Below are positions 1 through 6,122 of a stretch of 14,893 nt of DNA, piece by piece; the stretch's first letter is position 1, and each line of letters starts with the position of its first letter. The translations under genes were made by a program, and so were the position numbers. The notes beneath the pieces are model-generated. The model saw only the letters and a list, made by a program, of their open reading frames with translations. It was not told the origin of the DNA and did no database searches. The DNA is from Candidatus Daviesbacteria bacterium (GTDB lineage Bacteria > Patescibacteriota > Microgenomatia > Daviesbacterales > UBA10151). The stretch covers positions 1 through 14,893 of the forward strand of contig JACPKO010000011.1 in the NCBI GenBank assembly GCA_016186985.1, read 5' to 3'.

Positions 1-3000
1 CTCCCATATTCCCTTTGCCATAAAATATTGCCTGAACTATTTAAAATAAATACGCCACCGGAAGAGCTTAATCCCACCCATTTCTCACGGCCTAAAGCAA
101 CCTCAAGCACCCCATCCCGATCAAAATCAACAGCTGATGCACCTCCTAAATCTGATTCAAAAGTGTTATCCCAACCGGCCGTTTTATTTCCATTCAGATC
201 CAATACCTTAAAACTGGGAATTCCCGGAACCAGCAGTTTCATCTCTCCGCTCAAATTTAAAGCAGCAACTGAGATAGGTGCCCCCGCTTTGGTTCCCGGA
301 AATAATTTTGGAAAACCTGCAACATCAGTTCCGTCAAATCTAAAAGCAAATATTTTCTGGGTATAACTGTTGAGATTGCTCCAAGGCAAATTTTGGTTAA
401 CAGACATTGATGAAATAACGATATCTGTAATCCCATCCCCATCAAGATCTGTAAATGCAGGATTCGGATTATACCCTAAAGTCCAGCCTTCAAACGACGG
501 AAAAGCACGTTTCCAGGATAAGCTTCCATCTAAGTTATAAAGATATAAATTAGAAATGCTGTCCGTTCCATCCCATATTCCTTCTCCTCCATAAGTAATA
601 ATGTTAGAGGAAGATCTGTTCTCGAATTTCACTACAGCGGGAGAATTGTTTTCCTCCCAATTTTGAGTTGTATCCGCTGTACATCCAAGCCACCCGGGAT
701 TGTAAACCGGCCAGCCCGGTAATTCAGAGCTGCCATCAAATTTATAAATATGTAAACCGCAATTTCTATAAACTACTTCCTTTTTTCCATCCCCGTCCAA
801 ATCGTAGATGGCCGGAGTGGTTATCGCCCTGTTAGGATAGTCTTTCTTCCAGAAGGTCGTCCCGTCCGACTTAAGAACAATCAAATGCCCAAATCCATTC
901 CCGGCATCTTCCGCGTAGCTCACAACAATTTCTTTTTTTCCATCCCCGTTCAAATCATCAACAGCAGGGTTATCAGCCTGTAAATATGACGGTTCAGGTA
1001 AAGCCACCGGCCAGCCGGAAAACAAAGTTCCGTCTAAGTTATATGCATATATGTGATTATCAAATAAACTACCTGCGACTACCACTTCTAAGGTTCCATT
1101 GTTATCCAAATCCACTAAAGCTGGTTGATTACTATAACTGAGTAACCCAAAAAGAGCATCCCCGTTCTTTTTCGGCCAGCCATCCGCAAGTTCTCCATCA
1201 TAACTTATCAAAACTCTATCCTCAACAACTCCCTGAGGAGTATTTATTGTTACTCTCAGGGTTATTTCACCAGATGCTAAATTGCCTAAATTTAAATCTG
1301 CCAAAGTTTCATTAAGCCCCGTATTTCTTCCTGTTAAAACCTGAACCCAATTCTTAGGTTCCTTGCCAAGACCATACTCTAATTTCCACTCAAGGTTAGA
1401 ATTCCTGCCAGAAATTTCCGCTTTAACTGGAACAATGGCATTATTTTTATAAAATGTATTTCCATTGATCGGACTTTTTATTTTTGCTACTGGAGGGGGA
1501 TCATTTATAGATACTGCTTTAAATGCGTTAAGCCTACCGTAACCGATGTTAAAGTTCCAATCCGGAGTAATAGGATCATCAGCGCTTATCCTCAATATCT
1601 GTCTGGTTTCTTCAACACTGTAATCAGGATGAAGCGCTTTAATCAAACCCACAACTCCGGCAACATGTGGAGTTGCCATAGAGGTGCCTTGCAGGAGTGT
1701 GTAACAGCATCCAAGTTTAGGTAAACTTGGAATTCCTTTTGCCGCTCTGGCTGAAAGTATATTTTTCCCGTTTCCTGAACACCTGGTGGAATCTCCGCCC
1801 GGGGCTGCGACGTCTATTTTTATTCCAAAATTTGTAAAACATGAAGGTTTATCAGAATCATTTATTGATGCAACTGTAATAACATAAGGAGATCTGGCAG
1901 GGGAGACGTTTATAGCATCCTGAGACTCATTTCCTGCCGCAACTACATTTACAACTTTAAGATTATAGGCATAGAACATGGCATCAGTCAGTAGCTGGCT
2001 TTCACCTGGTCCGCCTAAACTCATATTTATAACACTTGCTCCATTGTTTGCAGCATATGTTATTGCTTTGGCAATATCCGAATCATAACCTGAACCCGAT
2101 GAATCTAAGACCTTAAGAGGCATTAAAGAAACGGTTTGGTTAACCCCAACAATTCTTTTACCCGTATCACTGGATGAATCGGTATCATTGCTGCCCACAG
2201 CTCCAACAGTTCCTGCGACATGAGTTCCATGACCGTGATCGTCATCTGGATTGTCATTTCTGCCGGCGAAATTCCATCCCCTGATATCATCAACATACCC
2301 GTTATCATCATCGTCAATCCTGTTGCCGGGAGTTTCTTTGGAATTTACCCATATATTTTCAGCCAAATCCGCATGTCCATAATCAATTCCTGTATCTACA
2401 ATAGCTACAACGACTAACTTACTTCCTAATGTTCTGTCCCAAGCTGCGCCAACATTGATTTTTTTTAGTCCCCAAAGTTCATCTCCCGCAGATGAATAAT
2501 AATAATCATTGGGTAAAATCTCAGAAGCATGTTTTATTGTGTTGAATTCAACGCGCTCGACTTCCGGGTTGTTTCTTAAAGCTTTATATGAGGCTAATAA
2601 CTTTTGAAAATAAGGGTTTGAAAGACTCAACCTGTCTTTGATGTCTTTCGAGCTTTTCATCAATTTCGTCCCGGGAATTGACAAAGTAATCTTATACCAC
2701 TTTTCAAGTTCAGCAGCACTTACCTGCGCTTGCTGTGGTCTTGAGATCGAGGTTGGTTGTTTGGTCTCCGAAGAACCGAAAACCGGCTCTATTTTAGAAA
2801 AATTATCTTTTTGGGCAATTTTATCAATACTCTCAACACCGGTTCTGTTTCCCGGTCTGCTAGGTTTTGATCTTATGTTTGATGAGGTATCGGGTTTAAA
2901 TTTAACCAGAAGCTCATTTGAAATTATTAAATCAAGATCTGAAAACGATTTATTGGCAGAATCTGATGCAGCTTTTGGTCTGAAAATAGCTGGATGCAAG

Positions 3001-3083
3001 ACAAGATAAACTCCTATGGGAATTGCAAGTAAAATGATTATAAAAAGAAGCAGATGGGCAAAGCCTTTTTGGTTATTAATCAC
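1..3083 (-). CDS. Secreted or surface subtilisin-family (S8) serine protease with FG-GAP/VCBS-like repeats, 3' end outside window
   Basis: An open frame of 1027 codons runs off the left edge. The GTG at 3083 is the only ordinary start, because an in-frame TAA lies two codons upstream. The N-terminus (INNQKGFAHLL, then a hydrophobic run to about residue 30) is a membrane anchor or signal. Residues 45-195 look like a propeptide-type region. The catalytic triad is complete: D230 in VVAIVDTGIDYGH, H285 in DDHGHGTHVAG and S468 in GTSMATPHVAG, with the oxyanion N385 in VAAGNES. After a linker come repeated Asp-rich blades beginning near D658, D710, D761, D879 and D986 (for example DLDGDGKKEVV), as in FG-GAP/VCBS calcium-binding propeller repeats. 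By family it should cleave proteins outside the membrane. The substrate is unknown. The protease call is firm; secretion is inferred from the N-terminus. Confidence 0.95.
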   Translation of the reverse strand, partial: MINNQKGFAHLLLFIIILLAIPIGVYLVLHPAIFRPKAASDSANKSFSDLDLIISNELLVKFKPDTSSNIRSKPSRPGNRTGVESIDKIAQKDNFSKIEPVFGSSETKQPTSISRPQQAQVSAAELEKWYKITLSIPGTKLMKSSKDIKDRLSLSNPYFQKLLASYKALRNNPEVERVEFNTIKHASEILPNDYYYSSAGDELWGLKKINVGAAWDRTLGSKLVVVAIVDTGIDYGHADLAENIWVNSKETPGNRIDDDDNGYVDDIRGWNFAGRNDNPDDDHGHGTHVAGTVGAVGSNDTDSSSDTGKRIVGVNQTVSLMPLKVLDSSGSGYDSDIAKAITYAANNGASVINMSLGGPGESQLLTDAMFYAYNLKVVNVVAAGNESQDAINVSPARSPYVITVASINDSDKPSCFTNFGIKIDVAAPGGDSTRCSGNGKNILSARAAKGIPSLPKLGCCYTLLQGTSMATPHVAGVVGLIKALHPDYSVEETRQILRISADDPITPDWNFNIGYGRLNAFKAVSINDPPPVAKIKSPINGNTFYKNNAIVPVKAEISGRNSNLEWKLEYGLGKEPKNWVQVLTGRNTGLNETLADLNLGNLASGEITLRVTINTPQGVVEDRVLISYDGELADGWPKKNGDALFGLLSYSNQPALVDLDNNGTLEVVVAGSLFDNHIYAYNLDGTLFSGWPVALPEPSYLQADNPAVDDLNGDGKKEIVVSYAEDAGNGFGHLIVLKSDGTTFWKKDYPNRAITTPAIYDLDGDGKKEVVYRNCGLHIYKFDGSSELPGWPVYNPGWLGCTADTTQNWEENNSPAVVKFENRSSSNIITYGGEGIWDGTDSISNLYLYNLDGSLSWKRAFPSFEGWTLGYNPNPAFTDLDGDGITDIVISSMSVNQNLPWSNLNSYTQKIFAFRFDGTDVAGFPKLFPGTKAGAPISVAALNLSGEMKLLVPGIPSFKVLDLNGNKTAGWDNTFESDLGGASAVDFDRDGVLEVALGREKWVGLSSSGGVFILNSSGNILWQREYG

Positions 3084-3091
3084 CTGAATTT

Positions 3092-3121
3092 ATTATGGGG
3101 ACAATCTTATATTAAAGTCAA
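3092..3121 (-). promoter_or_regulatory. Likely promoter of the subtilisin-like gene
   Basis: On the minus strand TTGACT (3121-3116) is followed after 18 nt by CATAAT (3097-3092). The -10-like box ends 8 nt before the GTG start and no Shine-Dalgarno sequence is present, so the transcript may be leaderless or nearly so. The same TTGACT-18-box layout precedes the gene at 9044. Confidence 0.55.
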
Positions 3122-3143
3122 TTATTTATGCAAAACAAGCAAA

Positions 3144-3153
3144 AGGAGGTGAG
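3144..3153 (+). promoter_or_regulatory. Perfect Shine-Dalgarno sequence of the broken DUF2795-like gene
   Basis: AGGAGGTGAG lies 7 nt before ATG 3161. It is too far from ATG 3181 to serve that codon, so it fixes ATG 3161 as the ancestral start and reveals the frameshift just downstream. Confidence 0.75.
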
Positions 3154-3160
3154 GAGAAAA

Positions 3161-3390
3161 ATGCATGATAAAAAATAGCAATGGATCATCTCAAAAGCCA
3201 CCAAAACTATCCCGCATCCAAAGCGGGACTAGTTGCCCAGTGTAGTAACCTTTCTGAGTTTTCAGCTGAGGATAAAAAATGATTTGCAAATACTTTACCA
3301 GATAAAATTTACAAATCTGCTGAGGAAGTAATGATAGCCCTAGGCTGGAAAAAAGAAGATATGGAAGATACTGCTTCAATGCAGATGTAG
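3161..3390 (+). pseudogene. Broken small DUF2795-like protein gene (frameshift plus in-frame TGA)
   Basis: From ATG 3161 the frame stops after five codons (MHDKK, then TAG). Adding one A to the A6 run at 3170-3175 gives MHDKKIAMDHLKSH and continues through NYPASKAGLVAQ, LSEFSAEDKK, then a TGA at 3280-3282, then FANTLPDKIYKSAEEVMIAL to TAG at 3388-3390. The pattern YPA-x-K-x-x-LV ... LP-x-x-x-Y-x-SAEEV-x-x-AL matches DUF2795 small proteins as I know them. The TGA stands where an aromatic residue, probably Trp, would fit (EDKK-x-F). Two lesions in about 75 codons suggest a pseudogene. Sequencing error, slippage or recoding are alternatives. TGA is not likely to mean Trp generally, since Trp is encoded by TGG throughout the window. 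The ancestral function is unknown. Confidence 0.7.
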
Positions 3391-3401
3391 AATATTGGTA
3401 G

Positions 3402-3430
3402 TTGACTCCCAAGACAAAAAGTACTAAATA
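3402..3430 (+). promoter_or_regulatory. Possible promoter of the DUF1264-like gene
   Basis: TTGACT at 3402-3407 is followed by a weak TAAATA at 3425-3430 (17-nt spacer). The -35 is good and the -10 poor. The gene could instead be read through from upstream of 3161. Confidence 0.3.
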
Positions 3431-3457
3431 TTTAATTGTATTTCCTTGCTGCCCAAT

Positions 3458-3468
3458 AAGGAGGTGAG
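3458..3468 (+). promoter_or_regulatory. Perfect Shine-Dalgarno sequence that fixes the GTG 3476 start
   Basis: AAGGAGGTGAG ends 7 nt before GTG 3476. A longer frame beginning at TTG 3446 would read through this site as codons, so GTG 3476 is the better start. The leader resembles the one before 3161. Confidence 0.75.
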
Positions 3469-3475
3469 AAAGATT

Positions 3476-4000
3476 GTGGAACAAAAAACAATAATTTGGG
3501 TTATTGGTGGTTTAATAGTGGGTGGAGTAATAGGTTACATGATCAAACCGGCTGCGGCTCCATTGTCCCAAAAAACAGCTTCTCCTGCTCCGACTGAAGT
3601 TACAAAAGCTAGTGAAGGTTTTAGCCTGCATATTGATGCGGAAAAACATTTCCCGGGTGATGATAAAAAGATAGCTCACCACTTCTGTAAACAGGTTAAA
3701 GGTGGGATGTTTGAGTGCCAGCTTTATGATAGCGATGAGAAAGATTCTATCTTAGTTGGAGTAGAAACAGTAGTTTCAACAGACATTTGGAAGGGATTTG
3801 ACGGAGCAGAACAAGCAATGTGGCACTATCATAAAGAGGAAATCCCTAAGATTAATGCAAAATTGCCTGATTTATCAGAAGAGGAGGCAGCTAAAGTTGT
3901 AGAAACTTTAAATGAAACCTATGGCAAGGTTTATCTACTTTGGGATCCAAGCAAAGGTGATTTACCAGTTGGCAGTCCAAGCGTGACCATTATTCAATAG
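3476..4000 (+). CDS. Membrane-anchored DUF1264 (oil-body-associated-protein-like) protein
   Basis: This 174-residue protein starts with a short membrane helix rich in Gly and Ile (about residues 5-23, IIWVIGGLIVGGVIGY) and a Pro/Ala/Ser/Thr linker (24-48). The globular part from residue 50 has features I associate with DUF1264/OBAP proteins: HIDAEKHFP, AHHFCKQV (H68, H69, C71), a second Cys in FECQLYDSD (C81), LVGVETVVS, MWHYHKEE (H117, H119), and a tail with YGKVYLLWDPSKGDLPVGSP. The start was chosen from the Shine-Dalgarno position. Bacterial members of this family have no agreed function and I assign none. The His and Cys clusters could bind a metal, but that is a guess. The protein is probably held on the outer face of the membrane by its N-terminal helix. 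It follows the broken DUF2795-like gene and ends facing the minus-strand tRNA region. Confidence 0.8.
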   Translation: MEQKTIIWVIGGLIVGGVIGYMIKPAAAPLSQKTASPAPTEVTKASEGFSLHIDAEKHFPGDDKKIAHHFCKQVKGGMFECQLYDSDEKDSILVGVETVVSTDIWKGFDGAEQAMWHYHKEEIPKINAKLPDLSEEEAAKVVETLNETYGKVYLLWDPSKGDLPVGSPSVTIIQ

Positions 4001-4036
4001 TTTAGCTGGGTTGGCCACTTTATGAACGAGCCCTTG

Positions 4037-4075
4037 AGCCTCCTAACAGAATCGAACTATTGTCGACGGTTTATC
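4037..4075 (-). pseudogene. Fragment of a tRNA gene (3' half only)
   Basis: Read on the minus strand this gives part of an anticodon loop, the 3' anticodon stem ACCGT, a 4-nt variable loop CGAC, a full T arm (AATAG/TTCGATT/CTGTT, with one U-G pair), AGGAGGC as the 3' acceptor strand, and U as the discriminator. No matching GCCTCCT 5' strand or D arm lies upstream. It resembles the 3' half of the neighbouring tRNA-Thr, suggesting an old duplication or deletion remnant. Confidence 0.6.
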
Positions 4076-4101
4076 CCAGTATTTCTTGCCCTTTAAAGTT
4101 G

Positions 4102-4172
4102 AGCCCTTTGTCAGAATCGAACTGACGTCAACGGTTTACAAAACCGTCGCTTTGCCACTAAGCTAAAAGGGC
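4102..4172 (-). tRNA. tRNA-Thr (anticodon UGU)
   Basis: The 71-nt minus-strand sequence folds completely. The acceptor is GCCCTTT/AAAGGGC with discriminator U; the D arm is GCT/AGC around a GTGG-containing loop. The anticodon stem is ACGGT/ACCGT with loop TTTGTAA (anticodon TGT), the variable loop has 4 nt, and the T arm is GTCAG/TTCGATT/CTGAC. It should read ACA and, by wobble, other Thr codons. The 3' CCA is not encoded, so tRNA nucleotidyltransferase must add it. It lies downstream of the M50 gene on the same strand, past a terminator-like hairpin. Confidence 0.93.
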
Positions 4173-4181
4173 TTAGAAATA

Positions 4182-4191
4182 CGGGATCCCG
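4182..4191. repeat. Short palindrome CGGGATCCCG
   Basis: A perfect 10-bp palindrome just upstream (minus strand) of tRNA-Thr. It could be the collapsed remains of a T arm (CGGG...CCCG with the loop lost) from the broken tRNA whose 5' half is at 4236-4273, but this is a guess. Confidence 0.35.
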
Positions 4192-4200
4192 CACCTCTAA

Positions 4201-4224
4201 TTCCAAATTTTAACAAATTTGGAA
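4201..4224. repeat. Perfect inverted repeat inside the broken tRNA region
   Basis: TTCCAAATTT (4201-4210) and AAATTTGGAA (4215-4224) form a perfect 10-bp stem with loop TAAC. It sits where the 3' part of the tRNA fragment at 4236-4273 should continue, so it may be an inserted palindromic element that disrupted that tRNA. Confidence 0.6.
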
Positions 4225-4235
4225 AGATGGTGCTG

Positions 4236-4273
4236 GGACAAAAGCATTGCTCTAACCACTGAGCTATGTCGGC
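4236..4273 (-). pseudogene. Fragment of a tRNA gene (5' half only)
   Basis: On the minus strand GCCGACA is followed by TA and a perfect D arm (GCTC AGTGGTTA GAGC), then the 5' side of an anticodon stem (ATGCT). After that the cloverleaf fails: the loop is irregular, and neither a T arm nor the TGTCGGC partner strand is found. A palindrome lies in its place. The 5' half is typical of a Thr-type or similar tRNA, but its identity cannot be fixed. Confidence 0.6.
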
Positions 4274-4317
4274 GAATTGATGAATTTTACCAAAAAAAAG
4301 AATATAACAGAAGCAAT

Positions 4318-4349
4318 AAAAAAAGATTATAAACCTCCCTGAAGGGAGA
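4318..4349 (-). terminator. Probable intrinsic terminator, minus strand
   Basis: On the minus strand TCTCCC-TTCA-GGGAGG forms a 6-bp hairpin (4349-4334, one U-G pair) followed after 9 nt by seven T (4324-4318). The stem is short and the T tract offset, so it is a moderate candidate for ending transcription from the M50 gene and structured region before the tRNA. Confidence 0.4.
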
Positions 4350-4383
4350 TAAATTAAATACTGCTCAAAATTTAAGATAATTT

Positions 4384-4542
4384 CTGCCTACTTGGCCGTG
4401 GTCTTAAGAGTTTTCCCCCGATATTTAAGTGGGTACCCCGGCTTTTTACCCTAAGGTATCAAGCACATTTGGCAACCCGTATCGGTTTACAAAATGTGGA
4501 GGAAAAATGCATCTTAAGTTGTCAAACGTGCTAAGTAGGCAA
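4384..4542 (-). ncRNA. Candidate structured RNA with closing stem and pseudoknot
   Basis: This segment without protein genes has interlocking complementarity. A closing helix pairs 4542-4533 with 4393-4384 (TGCCTACTT/AAGTAGGCA plus a wobble). A 9-bp helix pairs 4531-4523 (GCACGTTTG) with 4471-4463 (CAAATGTGC). A 7-bp helix pairs 4518-4512 with 4409-4403 and crosses the second helix. A further 7-bp option, 4498-4492 with 4470-4464, competes for the same bases, and CCGATA/TATCGG pairs 4485-4480 with 4423-4418. Two of these helices contain a G-U pair when read on the minus strand but an A-C mismatch on the plus strand, which points to minus-strand transcription downstream of the M50 gene. I do not recognise RNase P, tmRNA, 6S or a known riboswitch. 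Confidence 0.4.
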
Positions 4543-4544
4543 GT

Positions 4545-4571
4545 TCCACCTTCGCTTGAAGCTTCGGCGGA
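4545..4571. repeat. Palindromic interspersed element (TCCACC...GGCGGA type)
   Basis: An imperfect palindrome begins TCCACCTTCGC and ends GCTTCGGCGGA. It is followed by ACA and the small hairpin GGCTTTGAAGCC. From memory, elements of the form TCCGCC...GGCGGA are frequent between genes in Candidate Phyla Radiation genomes. Only one copy is in the window. Confidence 0.45.
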
Positions 4572-4591
4572 CAGGCTTTGAAGCCATCTAC

Positions 4592-4619
4592 TTGTCATAT
4601 ACAAGTTGGTATATGACAA
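4592..4619. repeat. Perfect 11-bp inverted repeat (hairpin) downstream of the M50 gene
   Basis: TTGTCATATAC (4592-4602) and GTATATGACAA (4609-4619) are separated by AAGTTG. The stem is strong but AT-rich and has no following T tract on either strand, so it is not a standard terminator. It may instead stabilise the M50 transcript 3' end or be another palindromic element. Confidence 0.6.
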
Positions 4620-4698
4620 CTTAAGGCTATCAGATGGAATAATTATATGTCAAATCCTACTCAGCCTCTTGCAGCTTAATAATCTATAATCTTCGAGG

Positions 4699-5340
4699 CT
4701 AGAAAGGCCGGATTCCAAGGAGGCTCATCAATGGAGGAATGGTTACATCAAATATTATTCCAATTATATTAAGATACAAAAGCAGCAAAATAATCATGAA
4801 TCCATATTGAAAAGAAACTCTTTCAAAACTCCGGGCCATCTCGAAAGGCAAAAGTGCAATTAAAACCTTAGAGCCGTCCAAAGGCGGAACAGGAAGCAGA
4901 TTAAATACCCCCAAGACCAAATTTATCTGGACGCCGAATTCTAAAATCTTAAGAAACATGTTGTTTGGATAAAACGCCCCGGAGATGTGATACAAGAGGG
5001 CAAAAACCAAAGCCAAAGCAAAATTGGCAAAGACACCGGCGAGCGAGACAAAGATCTCACCCTTTCTTAAGTTGTTAAAATTGAGAGGGTTTACAGGAAC
5101 CGGTTTTGCCCAGCCGATTAAAAAACCCACACCGCCGCTTATATAGTTTAGAAATAATAATAATCCGGGCAGCAGGATCGTGCCTACTGGGTCAATATGC
5201 GGAAGCGGGTTTAAAGTTAACCTGCCGGCCCTCTGGGCAGTTGTGTCACCAAACATTAAAGCTACATATCCATGCATGACTTCATGGACTATAACTGAGA
5301 ATATTAAGATGATTACTGATAATGCGATAAGTTCTGCCAT
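4699..5340 (-). CDS. Site-2-type zinc metalloprotease (peptidase M50), integral membrane
   Basis: The 213-residue protein has the M50 layout: a first hydrophobic helix ending in the zinc-binding HEVMH (H19, E20, H23), the conserved NPLPHIDPVGT segment (44-54), further membrane helices, and NLLPVPPLDG (147-156), whose D155 is the third zinc ligand. Enzymes of this class cut substrates within the membrane; the substrate here is unknown. There is no PDZ domain, as in the short stand-alone members. ATG 5340 was chosen over ATG 5382 because the extra 14 residues are only translated heptamer repeat and MAELIALSVI is a normal family start. No Shine-Dalgarno sequence is evident. The gene diverges from rpmB across the inverted repeat at 5351-5465. 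Confidence 0.9.
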   Translation of the reverse strand: MAELIALSVIILIFSVIVHEVMHGYVALMFGDTTAQRAGRLTLNPLPHIDPVGTILLPGLLLFLNYISGGVGFLIGWAKPVPVNPLNFNNLRKGEIFVSLAGVFANFALALVFALLYHISGAFYPNNMFLKILEFGVQINLVLGVFNLLPVPPLDGSKVLIALLPFEMARSFERVSFQYGFMIILLLLYLNIIGIIFDVTIPPLMSLLGIRPF

Positions 5341-5350
5341 AGGTATGGAA

Positions 5351-5465
5351 ATATCAAGTATCAAATTACAAGAAACAAACAAATTTCAAATAACAAACAG
5401 AATTTGGAACTTTGAATTTGGTTCTTGGTAATTGTTTGTTACTTGTATCTTGGATACTTGGTTAT
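5351..5465. repeat. Large imperfect inverted repeat built of 7-nt units
   Basis: The left arm (about 5351-5399) repeats CAA-containing heptamers (CAAGTAT, CAAATTA, CAAGAAA, then a phase shift). The right arm (about 5416-5465) repeats the complementary pattern (TTGGTTC, TTGGTAA, TTACTTG, TATCTTG). The reverse complement of the right arm matches the left arm with scattered differences, so the DNA or RNA could fold into a long hairpin. It fills most of the space between the divergent M50 and rpmB genes. Confidence 0.7.
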
Positions 5466-5467
5466 TA

Positions 5468-5500
5468 CGATTTGAAACTCAAATCGAATTATGTTATTCT
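5468..5500 (+). promoter_or_regulatory. Likely rpmB promoter overlapped by a perfect palindrome
   Basis: CGATTTGA-AAC-TCAAATCG (5468-5486) is a perfect 8-bp inverted repeat. It contains TTGAAA (5472-5477), which lies 17 nt before TATTCT (5495-5500), a reasonable sigma-70-like pair. The palindrome over the -35 could be an operator. An alternative -10, TATGTT at 5490-5495, would lie 8 nt before ATG 5504. Confidence 0.45.
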
Positions 5501-5527
5501 ACCATGAACGAAAAACGAATAACACGT

Positions 5528-5761
5528 ATGGCTACTTGTACACTTTGCTCTAAAAAATCCCATATAAGAAGCTGGTCCAGACACCAAAAAGGAAGCTCCG
5601 GTGCTTCCGAGTGGCCGTTGCGGGCTCAAATCCATAAAAACACCCAAAAACCAAACCTTCATAAATTTAAAGGGAATATGTACTGTACAAAATGTTTAAG
5701 GATTGTAAAGCCTAAATGGGCTGCTCCCAAACCTATTGAAATTTCCACCGCTTCAGCCTGA
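5528..5761 (+). CDS. rpmB: Ribosomal protein bL28, zinc-ribbon form
   Basis: This 77-residue basic protein begins MATCTLCSKK and has two Cys pairs, C4/C7 and C53/C56 (MYCTKCLRIVK), that form a zinc ribbon. The middle part (WSRHQKGSSGASEW, then TQKPNLHKFKGN) matches the S-x-H...G...W...KPNL pattern of bL28. bL28 binds 23S rRNA in the large subunit. The start at 5528 places the first Cys at position 4, as usual. ATG 5504 (MNEKRITR before it) is possible and would suit a leaderless transcript. The C-terminal tail PKWAAPKPIEISTASA is an extension of unclear role. The gene ends 1 nt from the stop of the convergent DUF5615 gene. The sequence is divergent, so some doubt remains. Confidence 0.8.
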   Translation: MATCTLCSKKSHIRSWSRHQKGSSGASEWPLRAQIHKNTQKPNLHKFKGNMYCTKCLRIVKPKWAAPKPIEISTASA

Positions 5762-5762
5762 T

Positions 5763-6122
5763 CTAACTCCTATCTCTAGTTTTAAAATGACCATCTTTCT
5801 CGGTAATTACAATAAATTTTTCTTCACATCCTAAGCCGTATTTTGATAAGACATATTCCAAAGCGAGGACTGTATTTTCTGTAGTTTGGTCTTTTAGCCT
5901 AAAAAGTAAAATTCCACAGTGTGATTGCTTATTCTTAAAAACCATCTCTCCGAAGTCTTTGTCAGTGGTTAAAACGATAAAGCTTTTCTTAAAGGCAAAA
6001 TTTAGGACATCTGTATCTGGAAGTCCCGAGAATTTACCAATGATATGTTCTGCAGAATGATTAAGACTTTTTAAAAATCTTACTACGCCTGTTCCTAAGT
6101 TTTCATCGACGAGGAACTTCAT
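5763..6122 (-). CDS. DUF5615 PIN-like protein, probable toxin of a DUF433/DUF5615 pair
   Basis: The 119-residue protein has the DUF5615 layout: MKFLVDENLG with D6 and E7, the segment GLPDTDVLNFA (D36, D38), then VLTTDKDFGEM (D54, D56), acidic residues expected to hold the metal of a PIN-like nuclease fold. Later GILLFRL and the strand-rich tail FIVITEKDGHFKTR also fit. Proteins of this group are commonly paired with a DUF433 partner and are thought to act as RNases held inactive by it; activity has not been shown for most members. Its start overlaps the end of the DUF433 gene by 20 nt, which implies co-transcription and coupled translation. All likely catalytic acids are present, so it looks intact. 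Confidence 0.88.
   Translation of the reverse strand: MKFLVDENLGTGVVRFLKSLNHSAEHIIGKFSGLPDTDVLNFAFKKSFIVLTTDKDFGEMVFKNKQSHCGILLFRLKDQTTENTVLALEYVLSKYGLGCEEKFIVITEKDGHFKTRDRS

Noticed and set aside
2123..3009. Several shorter frames on both strands inside the first 3 kb.
   Set aside because: They are shadows of the single long subtilisin-like frame, which is uninterrupted and has all catalytic motifs.
3280..3282. TGA reassigned to Trp or Gly, as in some bacteria.
   Set aside because: TGG is used for Trp throughout, and TGA serves as a real stop (rpmB at 5759-5761, the ligase at 10057-10059), so a changed code is not supported.
3191..3484. A 97-codon minus-strand reading frame.
   Set aside because: It lies antisense to the DUF2795-like pseudogene and to the leader of the DUF1264-like gene, has no recognisable domain and is explained as a shadow.
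4384..4542. RNase P RNA or a group I intron as the identity of the structured segment.
   Set aside because: The GAGGAAAGUCC and ACAGAA signatures of RNase P and the conserved core of group I introns are absent, and the segment is too short for RNase P.
4628..4683. A tmRNA-like tag: the plus strand reads NNYMSNPTQPLAA followed by TAATAA.
   Set aside because: The ending LAA plus double stop is tmRNA-like, but no tRNA-like domain (5' GG start, T arm, CCA end) is found on the plus strand within about 250 nt on either side, in normal or permuted order, and the M50 gene begins on the other strand 16 nt later. Probably chance; a tmRNA covariance search would settle it.
5341..5382. N-terminal 14-residue extension of the M50 protease.
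   Set aside because: It is translated heptamer repeat; MAELIALSVI at 5340 is the better start.
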